Assembly: GCF_008107625.1 (NCBI RefSeq) | Contig: NZ_SDKK01000003.1 | Location: 193,825 to 257,824, forward strand | Source of the DNA: Zoogloea oleivorans | GTDB lineage: Bacteria; Pseudomonadota; Gammaproteobacteria; Burkholderiales; Rhodocyclaceae | Length of the DNA stretch: 64,000 nt | Direction of reading: 5' to 3' | Part shown: piece by piece, positions 1-5,757 of the stretch | Position numbering within the stretch: the first letter of the stretch is position 1 | How the letters are laid out: each line of letters opens with the position of its first letter | Position numbers and translations under genes: made by a program | Notes under the pieces: model-generated | What the model saw: only the letters and a program-made list of their open reading frames with translations | The model's database searches: none | Told to the model about the DNA's origin: nothing

Positions 1-144
1 TGGGCCTTTTGCATGGTGTGACCCAGTCTTAAAGTTCCTTTGGCAAGGAGATTTGTGACTTTTCGCACATGCCAGCGGGCTGTTTCGCATCTATTGCGCG
101 TGAGACCATACGGCATAAGAATCAATCGACAGGACGCATACGCC

Positions 145-1227
145 ATGGAATTCATCGACAAGCTGAACAGCCTCGCCGCCAAGATTCGCCAGCAGAAAGC
201 GGCGATCCAGACCGAGGAGGCAACAAAGAACGCTTTCGTGATGCCGTTCATTCATTCGGTGCTGGGCTATGACGTGTTTGACCCCACCGAAGTGATTCCG
301 GAATACGTTTGCGATGTAGGCACCAAGAAGGGCGAAAAGATCGACTACGCCATTCTCAAGAATAATGAGATCCAGATTCTTGTGGAGTGCAAGAAAGTCG
401 GCGAGCCCCTCCACCTCAACCACGCTGGTCAATTGTTCCGCTACTTTCATGTGACGAACGCACGCATCGCGATCCTCACCAACGGGCAGGTCTACAAGTT
501 TTTCACGGACCTCGATGCGCCCAACAAGATGGACGAAAAGCCCTTTCTTGAACTCGACCTGCTCGACATCGACGCGCACGTCGTGCCTGAACTGGTCAAT
601 CTCACCAAGTCGGCATTCGACGTTGAATCGATCATCAGCGCCGCCGGTGAACTCAAGTACGTCAGCCAGATCAAGAAGGTGCTCGCCACCCAGTTCAGTA
701 CGCCAGAGGATGAGTTCGTCAAGTTCATCGCCTGCCGCGTCTATGAAGGCCCGATCACCCAGAAAGTCCGCGAGCAGTTTGCCGAACTGACCCGCAAAGC
801 CACCAGCCAGTTTCTCGGCGACCAAGTCAATGAACGGCTCAAATCGGCCATGAGCGGCGTTGCCGTCCCGACAGTCAGCACCGCAGCGCCGGGCGTGACG
901 GAACCCACAGAGCCGCAGGTAGAAGCGAGCGAAGACAAGGTCGTGACCACAGAGGACGAGCTGGAAGGCTTTCATATCCTCAAGGCCATCGTGCGCTCGG
1001 TCGTCGACGTAAAGCGAATCACCATGCGCGACACGCAAAGCTATTGCGGCGTCCTGCTGGACGACAACAACCGCAGACCAATCTGCCGGCTCCACTTCAA
1101 TCGCAACCAGAAATACCTCGGCGTATTTGATCAGCAGAAGAATGAAACCCGGCACCCGATTGAGTCGGTGGATGATATTTACGGATTCATGGAGCAGTTG
1201 AAGGCGACGGCGGCTTCTTACGTGTAA
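145..1227 (+). CDS. HsdR N-terminal-like restriction endonuclease domain protein
   Basis: A 360-residue protein resembling stand-alone proteins that carry the N-terminal nuclease domain of type I restriction HsdR subunits (COG4748-like). A PD-(D/E)xK core is visible: D67 in KIDYAIL, then E81-x-K83 in ILVECKK, preceded by an acidic TEEATK helix. The C-terminal third (about 275-360) looks like a small separate domain after an Ala/Thr/Glu-rich linker. There is no helicase domain, and no hsdM or hsdS is in view, so this is not a full type I system here. The ATG at 145 is chosen because the upstream in-frame extension to a TTG at 40 is low-complexity and unlike the family. The DNA target and any role in defence are unknown. 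Confidence 0.82.
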   Translation: MEFIDKLNSLAAKIRQQKAAIQTEEATKNAFVMPFIHSVLGYDVFDPTEVIPEYVCDVGTKKGEKIDYAILKNNEIQILVECKKVGEPLHLNHAGQLFRYFHVTNARIAILTNGQVYKFFTDLDAPNKMDEKPFLELDLLDIDAHVVPELVNLTKSAFDVESIISAAGELKYVSQIKKVLATQFSTPEDEFVKFIACRVYEGPITQKVREQFAELTRKATSQFLGDQVNERLKSAMSGVAVPTVSTAAPGVTEPTEPQVEASEDKVVTTEDELEGFHILKAIVRSVVDVKRITMRDTQSYCGVLLDDNNRRPICRLHFNRNQKYLGVFDQQKNETRHPIESVDDIYGFMEQLKATAASYV

Positions 1228-1366
1228 CTGAGGGTCCCGAAAGCTGCCGTAAGTACAGCCCACAGCCGTTACCCATCGCGGACTCTAAAGCTATCTGTGT
1301 GACTGGAATTAACAGAATTACCCATTTCGGTTAAAATTACGGCTCCACTTAACACAGGGAGATACC

Positions 1367-1804
1367 ATGATTCGAAAACTGTTTGCTACAGCCGTTCTTG
1401 CCGCCAGTTTGGTAGGTTGCGCATCTGTCCCGATGGGCGATGCAAAGAAAGATGCCGAACTCAAGTCCTTTTCGGTAAAGCCGGAGGTTTCCGGCCTTTA
1501 TATTTATCGCAATGAATCCATGGGGGCAGCTGTTCGAATGGATGTCGATGTCAATGGGAAGCCTTTGGGCCAAACCGCTGCAAAGACCTATTTCTACACG
1601 GAAGTTGCCCCTGGCAAACACACCATCACCTCCAAGTCAGAAAACACTGACAGCATCCAGATCGAAACAGTCGGTGGCAAGTTGTACTACGTCTGGCAGG
1701 AGGTAAAGATGGGCATTCTTTACGCTCGCACTAAGCTACATCTCGTGAGCGAGGAAGAGGGTAAAAAGGGCGTTCTTGAAACCCAATTGATTTCTGGTCA
1801 GTAA
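1367..1804 (+). CDS. DUF2846 family lipoprotein
   Basis: A 145-residue predicted lipoprotein. A lysine/arginine start and hydrophobic stretch end in the lipobox LVGC (Cys18), so it is probably acylated and anchored in the outer or inner membrane. The mature part fits the DUF2846 family: SGLYIYRNES near the start, then PGKHTI and YYVWQEVKMG. The biochemical function of the family is not known. The ATG at 1367 follows an AGGGAG ribosome binding site at proper spacing. It lies about 140 bases after the HsdR-N gene and upstream of the attI-like site, on the same strand, where an integron integrase would normally sit. Confidence 0.85.
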   Translation: MIRKLFATAVLAASLVGCASVPMGDAKKDAELKSFSVKPEVSGLYIYRNESMGAAVRMDVDVNGKPLGQTAAKTYFYTEVAPGKHTITSKSENTDSIQIETVGGKLYYVWQEVKMGILYARTKLHLVSEEEGKKGVLETQLISGQ

Positions 1805-1815
1805 CCAAAATACGG

Positions 1816-1876
1816 TTCAAGGGATGACTTGCAAGCTGTGCGTGCATTTCATCCCTGGGCTTGAAAATCTGCTTTT
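1816..1876 (+). terminator. Possible terminator or long hairpin after the lipoprotein gene
   Basis: TTCAAGGGATGA (1816-1827) pairs with TCATCC...CTTGAA (1849-1865) with a bulge and a loop of about 21 bases, followed by a T-rich stretch ending in CTTTT. It lies 12 bases after the lipoprotein stop. The loop is long for an intrinsic terminator, so this is tentative. Confidence 0.3.
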
Positions 1877-2123
1877 AAAAAGACTGGAAGTCGCGTTTGG
1901 GGCGGGAAAAGTTGGGCTGAAAGGCAGAGTCCGGCCAGAAGCCGCAAGTCGCCACCCGATACAGAAAGCGGACATCCGGGGGCATATGCTCTACTCCTTC
2001 GTACCACATGAATCGGATCGCCCCTATGCCCACGGCTGCTCCTTTTTCTTTCCTGTTATTTTTCCTTGCGCGAGGCTCCTACTTCTAAACAGTAACTTGC
2101 AGAGCCTGTTATCCGGCATTCCG
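1877..2123. other. Gene-free stretch upstream of the attI-like site
   Basis: No convincing gene is visible on either strand. In class 1-type integrons this interval and the DNA to its left would hold the start of intI reading leftward and the Pc promoter. The minus-strand frames here show no tyrosine-recombinase motif, and no promoter with good -35 and -10 boxes was recognised. The 112-residue + frame that crosses it (1824-2162) runs through the attI-like site and resembles nothing known to me. Confidence 0.5.
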
Positions 2124-2164
2124 ATGTTATGCGGCAGAACTGTCGCCCTAAAACAAAGTTAGCG
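2124..2164 (+). other. attI: attI1-like integron attachment site
   Basis: The stretch ends with GTCGCCCTAAAACAAAG (2142-2158) running into GTTAGCG (2158-2164). From memory this is the same as the end of class 1 attI1, which finishes with the same bases and then GTTAGGC. The preceding GATGTTATGCGGCAG also matches the attI1 integrase-binding repeat with a few changes. The recombination point would be between G2158 and T2159. It is placed exactly at the start of the first cassette, as expected of attI. The comparison was made from memory, not by alignment. Confidence 0.75.
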
Positions 2165-2182
2165 CCTTCAAGGTAGCTCGCA

Positions 2183-2392
2183 ATGACACCGTCAGCCGTT
2201 TCCGAGTACCAAATGAAGCGGTTCTTCATTCCGGGACCAATGCTTCTCTTCCTTGCCGGTCTCAGTGGCCGCTTTGTTTCTCCGAGCTATCTATGGGTAT
2301 CCATTTTGGTAGCAGCTATCTCCGTTCCATTCACACTCCTGTTCATTGCCGCCAGTTTCCGGGCGTTTGTCCAATCTCGGCGGGAGAAGTAG
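2183..2392 (+). CDS. Cassette 1: small two-helix membrane protein
   Basis: A 69-residue protein, the only plausible gene of the first cassette (2159-2501). Two hydrophobic segments are visible, about residues 14-30 (FIPGPMLLFLAGLSG) and 37-58 (LWVSILVAAISVPFTLLFIA), with a basic tail ending QSRREK, so it should sit in the inner membrane. I do not recognise the family. The start lies 24 bases into the cassette, a usual distance. Expression would depend on a promoter upstream of attI or inside the cassette; none is evident. Confidence 0.62.
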   Translation: MTPSAVSEYQMKRFFIPGPMLLFLAGLSGRFVSPSYLWVSILVAAISVPFTLLFIAASFRAFVQSRREK

Positions 2393-2420
2393 TGGAAACC
2401 AATTGTCTTAATAGCCCCGT

Positions 2421-2507
2421 CGCTAACACTCCGTTCGAGGCGCGGCTCCGCCGCTGGGACGCCGTGCCGGTGGGGCCGGCCCGTCGCCCCTCACCTCCAC
2501 GTTAGCG
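2421..2507 (+). repeat. attC: attC site of cassette 1
   Basis: R'' CGCTAAC (2421-2427) and R' GTTAGCG (2501-2507) bound an 87-base imperfect palindrome rich in GC. R'' is the exact reverse complement of GTTAGCG at 2158, the 5' end of the same cassette, as the cassette model requires. Cleavage would be between G2501 and T2502. Confidence 0.88.
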
Positions 2508-2521
2508 CTCAAGGAGAGCCC

Positions 2522-2953
2522 ATGTCCAACACGCAGTTCGCCTTTCTAAAGAAGTCACAGGCTCCGAGCAGAGCGGCGCTTCAAGCATCTATCGACGCGC
2601 TCGGCTTCGACTTGAAACTCGATCCCACTCTCAACCTTCTAGAAGACTCTGGCTTTTCGCCATGTGTATTGGCAGGAATCTCTGATGTTGGGTTCGAATT
2701 GTTCACAGAACCAGCCAAGGATCTCATTGGCGACAACGACGAATTCCTAGAGTCAATCGGGGATAGTGACTTGGCCGTAAACATGATTTGGCGTGGCAGC
2801 ATGAAGGACTGCGCATCCGTGCTAATCGTTAGTTGCGCGCTGGCAAAAGACTTCGGTGCGGTCATTTCATACGAAGGAGAGCCTCCTGAGCCGTTCGAAA
2901 ATCTGCTGGAGGCTACACGTGAAGCCATTGCCGAAGCCAAGAAAGAGCGCTAA
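2522..2953 (+). CDS. Cassette 2: hypothetical cytosolic protein
   Basis: A 143-residue acidic protein with no signal peptide or membrane segment, of unrecognised family. The middle is hydrophobic and beta-like (CASVLIVSCALAKDFGAVISYEGE), and the C-terminal helix ends EAIAEAKKER. The size and character recall small immunity or antitoxin-like cassette proteins, but no specific family can be named. The ATG at 2522 follows AAGGAG with good spacing, only 15 bases after the cassette boundary. The TAA stop lies inside the attC R'' heptamer (2948-2954), so gene and recombination site overlap. Confidence 0.8.
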   Translation: MSNTQFAFLKKSQAPSRAALQASIDALGFDLKLDPTLNLLEDSGFSPCVLAGISDVGFELFTEPAKDLIGDNDEFLESIGDSDLAVNMIWRGSMKDCASVLIVSCALAKDFGAVISYEGEPPEPFENLLEATREAIAEAKKER

Positions 2954-2996
2954 CAAATCGGTCAAGGCCGCTCCCTCCCTACCTGCAACAGCAGAC
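2948..2996 (+). repeat. attC: Decayed attC site of cassette 2
   Basis: R'' CGCTAAC (2948-2954) is intact and is the exact complement of the cassette's own 5' heptamer GTTAGCG at 2501. The expected R' is present only as AGCAGAC (2990-2996), where the downstream cassette's R'' (GTCTAAC at 3837) predicts GTTAGAC. The GTT needed for recombination is lost. The whole site is 49 bases, shorter than its neighbours; compared with the split site at 5413/6918, which shares TCGGTCAAGG, the central part looks deleted. Cassettes 2 and 3 are probably locked together. Confidence 0.65.
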
Positions 2997-3016
2997 ACTC
3001 CCACTCTTCTTACTCC

Positions 3017-3520
3017 ATGAACGCATACCACCTTGCCCAAGTTAATGTCGCCTTGGCGCGTGCCGAGATGACTTCCGAGATCATGAGCGGCTTTGTCTCA
3101 CGCCTAGATAAAATCAATCGCCTCGCAGAGAATTCAAAAGGTTTCGTTTGGCGCCTCATCGGCGATGGCTCCGATGCAAGCAGTATCAGGGTGTTTGAAA
3201 ACCCATTGCTCCTCGTAAACATGAGTGTCTGGGAAGACTTGGAGTCGCTGAAGATCTACGCCTACAAGTCCGCCCATGTCGAACTCATTCGGGATCGAGA
3301 CGCCTGGTTTCACAAGCTGCCCGAGGCACACCAAGCGCTCTGGTGGGTCCCCGCTGGTCATATCCCGACCGTTTTCGAAGCCAAGCTCCAGCTTGAGCAC
3401 ATCAGGGCGCACGGGCCTTCGCCTAAGGCATTTACATTCGCAAAGCCTTTTCCGCATCCAACCGCGCGCCCCTTCCCCTGCATGTCAGACATTGTCTGCC
3501 ACCAGTCTAGTAACCAATAA
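3017..3520 (+). CDS. Cassette 3: DUF3291 family protein
   Basis: A 167-residue protein matching DUF3291, small proteins related to the dimeric alpha-beta barrel of antibiotic-biosynthesis monooxygenases. The family signatures MNAYHLAQVNVA at the start, GFVWRL, NMSVWEDLESL and the WWVPAGHIPT segment are visible. No catalytic function is established for the family. It is soluble, with no signal peptide. The ATG at 3017 lacks a clear Shine-Dalgarno sequence. It shares the cassette with the YciI-like gene 16 bases downstream. Confidence 0.85.
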   Translation: MNAYHLAQVNVALARAEMTSEIMSGFVSRLDKINRLAENSKGFVWRLIGDGSDASSIRVFENPLLLVNMSVWEDLESLKIYAYKSAHVELIRDRDAWFHKLPEAHQALWWVPAGHIPTVFEAKLQLEHIRAHGPSPKAFTFAKPFPHPTARPFPCMSDIVCHQSSNQ

Positions 3521-3536
3521 CCACTTGAGAGATGCA

Positions 3537-3842
3537 ATGCACTATCTAATGTTTTACGACTTTGCACCAGACTATCTCGAACGCAGAACCCCGTATCGAA
3601 ACGAACATCTCCAACATGCTTGGCAAGCGCATGCCAGAGGAGAGCTTATTCTCGGTGGTCCATTGGCCGACCCAACGGATCGTGGCGTCTTGCTGTTTGA
3701 ATGCGATTCACCTGATATTCCGTCGCGGTTTGCGGATGCCGATCCTTATGTAAAGCGCGGTGTCGTCACGCGTTACCAAGTGCGTCCATGGACGACAGTC
3801 ATAGGCGAAGACGCGTTTTCCCCCGTGAAGCCCAATGTCTAA
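3537..3842 (+). CDS. Cassette 3: YciI-like protein
   Basis: A 101-residue protein of the YciI-like family (small ferredoxin-fold, dimeric alpha-beta barrel). It has the typical opening MHYLMFYDFAPDY, a conserved His in RNEHLQHAW, LILGGPLADP, and the closing DADPYVKRGVVTRYQVRPW. The family is linked to small-molecule turnover, but this member's substrate is unknown. The ATG at 3537 is chosen because the family starts at this methionine; the longer open frame runs back through DUF3291 in another frame. The TAA lies within the R'' heptamer of the next attC. Both proteins of this cassette have the same overall fold class. Confidence 0.85.
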   Translation: MHYLMFYDFAPDYLERRTPYRNEHLQHAWQAHARGELILGGPLADPTDRGVLLFECDSPDIPSRFADADPYVKRGVVTRYQVRPWTTVIGEDAFSPVKPNV

Positions 3843-3908
3843 CATCACAATCCACCGGACCTCCGGCAAGCTGCGCTTGCCTACGTCCGGTGATTTGCAA
3901 CGTTGGGC
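3837..3908 (+). repeat. attC: attC site of cassette 3
   Basis: R'' GTCTAAC (3837-3843) and R' GTTGGGC (3902-3908) enclose a 72-base palindrome with the arms CACCGGAC and GTCCGGTG. R'' contains the stop codon of the YciI-like gene. R'' implies that the cassette once began GTTAGAC, which fits the degenerate AGCAGAC at 2990. Confidence 0.92.
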
Positions 3909-3926
3909 ATCAAACCTCCTGATTCC

Positions 3927-4505
3927 ATGAACCCATTCATTCAATTAGCACAGTGGATTAGCGAAGAACGACTCGCCGGCATTCCCTTTAGTCATGGGGC
4001 CGTGCTTGGTACTGTTGGGCATGATGGCATCCCAAGAACACGTATGTTGGGCGTGCATTTCGATGAAGAGAGCATTCCCAGGTTCCATACTTCGCCCACT
4101 AGTCGGAAGGTCACCGATATTGGAATCAATCAAAATGCATCGATCACCTTTGCTTTTCAGAGAAGCCTTCGTTCGGTGTCTATCGAGGGCGTTCTTGAGG
4201 TGATTCCTCACGGACAGCTCGTATCTGACTGGCTAGCCCTCGATCAAAAATTCAGGCGTAGTTATCTTGTTTTTGGCCACCGCTCCGGGCAACCTGCTGA
4301 CTCAGACGTATCCCTCGAGCACTTACTTAAAGAACTTTCCCCAGGTTCCGAAAACGAAATGCCCCCAAGCTTTATTGGGTATCGCTTTTCGCACGTCAGC
4401 AGGATTGCCTTCTATTCAGTAGGCAGCGGGAATTTTGCCGAGCATGTCGTATTTTCCCGAGATGGCGGCGGAGAAAACTGGCTTTATTCAAGAGTGGTTC
4501 CATGA
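3927..4505 (+). CDS. Cassette 4: pyridoxamine 5'-phosphate oxidase-like flavoprotein
   Basis: A 192-residue protein resembling the PNPOx-like split-barrel FMN-binding family. Visible family features are PRTRMLGVHFDEE (the FMN phosphate-binding strand in PdxH), the SRKVTDIGINQNASITFAF strand-helix-strand, and a C-terminal YRFSHVSRIAFY. It is not a clear PdxH, since the PdxH C-terminal WRLxP signature is absent; other FMN or heme-linked reductases share the fold. The ATG at 3927 is preferred over the TTG at 3903, which lies inside the attC core. No convincing ribosome binding site precedes it. Soluble. Confidence 0.8.
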   Translation: MNPFIQLAQWISEERLAGIPFSHGAVLGTVGHDGIPRTRMLGVHFDEESIPRFHTSPTSRKVTDIGINQNASITFAFQRSLRSVSIEGVLEVIPHGQLVSDWLALDQKFRRSYLVFGHRSGQPADSDVSLEHLLKELSPGSENEMPPSFIGYRFSHVSRIAFYSVGSGNFAEHVVFSRDGGGENWLYSRVVP

Positions 4506-4511
4506 AACCAT

Positions 4512-4578
4512 GCCCAACCAATCATTCCACCGGACCTGCGCAAAAAGCCGCGCAGGCCGGTGAATTAACACGTTATGT
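4512..4578 (+). repeat. attC: attC site of cassette 4
   Basis: R'' GCCCAAC (4512-4518) and R' GTTATGT (4572-4578) enclose a 67-base site with a strong stem, CACCGGACCTGCGC against GCGCAGGCCGGTG. R'' is the exact reverse complement of GTTGGGC at 3902, the 5' end of this cassette. Confidence 0.93.
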
Positions 4579-4593
4579 TGCAACAAAGGACTC

Positions 4594-5028
4594 ATGCGCT
4601 ACGTCGCCATTCTTTTCATCCTAGCCCTCGTAGGGTGCTCGAGGTCGAACACGGATGCCAAGATGCAAAGCCACTACGAGAAAAAGAAAGAATACTTCTC
4701 TGCGCTTGTTTCGGGCACTGACTGTCATTTCGACAAGGACAAAATATTGTTTCGGTCGGAGGTCACCAAGGAGAATAGTGCTTGTTTGAAGCTAATGGCT
4801 GAAGTAGAAGCAAACGGCGTTGATATCGATCCTTTTTCGGGTGGAGTAGTGGTGTACCCATTTTGGCTTAACTTCTCTAGCAAGCAAAAAGGATATGTTT
4901 ATTCGGCAGAAGAGTTAACCCCGCTATACCCTTCACTCGACGAGCATCCAGAAGATTTGCACCCGTACGAGAGGGGGTACAAAAAGATAGCCGACAAATG
5001 GTACATCTATTACGAATATGTCAATTAG
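4594..5028 (+). CDS. Cassette 5: hypothetical lipoprotein
   Basis: A 144-residue predicted lipoprotein. The start MRYVAILFILALVGC has a lipobox with Cys15, so the mature protein should be acylated and periplasm-facing. The rest is polar and rich in Lys, Glu and Tyr, with two further cysteines (SGTDC and NSACL) that could form a disulfide. The family is not recognised. The start is 22 bases after the cassette boundary. The base composition is visibly more AT-rich than the core genome later in the window, in keeping with an acquired cassette. Confidence 0.8.
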   Translation: MRYVAILFILALVGCSRSNTDAKMQSHYEKKKEYFSALVSGTDCHFDKDKILFRSEVTKENSACLKLMAEVEANGVDIDPFSGGVVVYPFWLNFSSKQKGYVYSAEELTPLYPSLDEHPEDLHPYERGYKKIADKWYIYYEYVN

Positions 5029-5036
5029 CAAATGCT

Positions 5037-5106
5037 ACATAACCCGACAGTCAACGCGGACGCTGCGCGATAGAGCCGCGCAGCGCCGGTCACTTCTACG
5101 TTAGAC
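5037..5106 (+). repeat. attC: attC site of cassette 5
   Basis: R'' ACATAAC (5037-5043) and R' GTTAGAC (5100-5106) bound a 70-base site with the stem GCTGCGCG against CGCGCAGC. R'' is the exact reverse complement of GTTATGT at 4572, the 5' end of this cassette. Confidence 0.93.
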
Positions 5107-5118
5107 ACATCCGAATTT

Positions 5119-5418
5119 ATGGCCCAAGAAATCGACGAACAGTTTTACGAGAGAGCAGATGCGCACATTCACTTATCGAATGAGCAGGCTCAAAGTATTG
5201 GCCGAGGAAAAGTTAGCGCCTCGATGATGTATGCCACTGCAAGATTCAATGCGTGGGTGAGCGCCACAGGCTTTTCTGAAAAGGAGCAAATGGCTTCCAC
5301 TCGCCAAGAAACAATCGAGTATTTCGTCGAGCAATACCGGTCAATGCTCGAAAGCAATCTCGATGATTACATTTCAAACTTTGAGAGTTACATGCAGGTA
5401 GGCGATACCAATGTCTAA
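5119..5418 (+). CDS. Cassette 6: DUF3144 family protein
   Basis: A 99-residue protein fitting DUF3144. The family pattern is visible: FYERADAHIHLSNEQ, then GKVSASMMYATARFNAWV, then a helix with YFVEQYRSMLESNLDDYI. The family is small, soluble and helical, of unknown function, and is usually found on proteobacterial chromosomes as well as in cassettes. The start is 13 bases after the boundary. The TAA stop (5416-5418) lies inside the R'' heptamer GTCTAAC, which is also where the IS is inserted, so the coding region itself is intact. Confidence 0.87.
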   Translation: MAQEIDEQFYERADAHIHLSNEQAQSIGRGKVSASMMYATARFNAWVSATGFSEKEQMASTRQETIEYFVEQYRSMLESNLDDYISNFESYMQVGDTNV

Positions 5419-5419
5419 C
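5413..5419 (+). repeat. attC: Left part (R'') of the attC split by the IS1111-group element
   Basis: GTCTAAC is the exact reverse complement of GTTAGAC at 5100, the 5' end of this cassette. The rest of the attC resumes at 6918, after the insertion. Rejoining the two parts gives a normal attC of about 82 bases. Confidence 0.88.
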
Positions 5420-5459
5420 ATCTCTAAGGACTTCCCCGTCAAGTACCGTTTTTCAATGA

Positions 5460-5480
5460 CCGGCCGGCAGGCCGGTTTTT
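5460..5480 (+). terminator. Intrinsic terminator inside the left end of the IS
   Basis: CCGGCC (5460-5465), a GGCA loop, GGCCGG (5470-5475), then TTTTT and a pyrimidine tract. It is oriented to stop transcription running rightward from the cassette array into the IS, which should isolate the last cassette from upstream promoters. Confidence 0.7.
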
Positions 5481-5757
5481 CTTTCCTGCGCTCCCTTCCT
5501 GACCTCTGCACACACGCGACGGATCGGACAGACAGACTGCCTCTCTCTAATCGGCCTTGATCGGGTCTCGCCCGGGGCCATGCGACTAACCGCACCAGCA
5601 GGCCTCAATCGTTCGTCGGCGGGATCAGGGAAGAGGGGATCAGCCACGTCCCTTGTTGATCCGCCATCAGGTTAGCCACTCATTTGCCAACTGAGTCTGC
5701 TGGTCGGTCTGACCTGTTCTCTATCGCTGACGTGCAGTTGCCATTGCTCGGTTGTGC
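5481..5757 (-). ncRNA. Candidate guide (bridge/seek) RNA region of the IS1111-group element
   Basis: The roughly 280 non-coding bases downstream of the transposase stop occupy the place where IS1111-type elements encode their target-guiding RNA. On the - strand a stem pairs GGCGGATCA (complement of 5657-5665) with TGATCCCGCC (complement of 5618-5627) around an unpaired interior. Two short matches to attC cores lie here: GACTAAC (5584-5590), 6 of 7 to RYYYAAC, and GTTAGCC (5671-5677), 6 of 7 to GTTRRRY. They could be the target-recognition strands. Position and family knowledge support the call; the exact RNA ends and guide assignment are inference. Confidence 0.5.

Noticed and set aside
1824-2162. 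A 112-codon frame between the lipoprotein gene and the first cassette
   Set aside because: It runs through the attI-like site to the crossover point, has no ribosome binding site and no recognisable domain.
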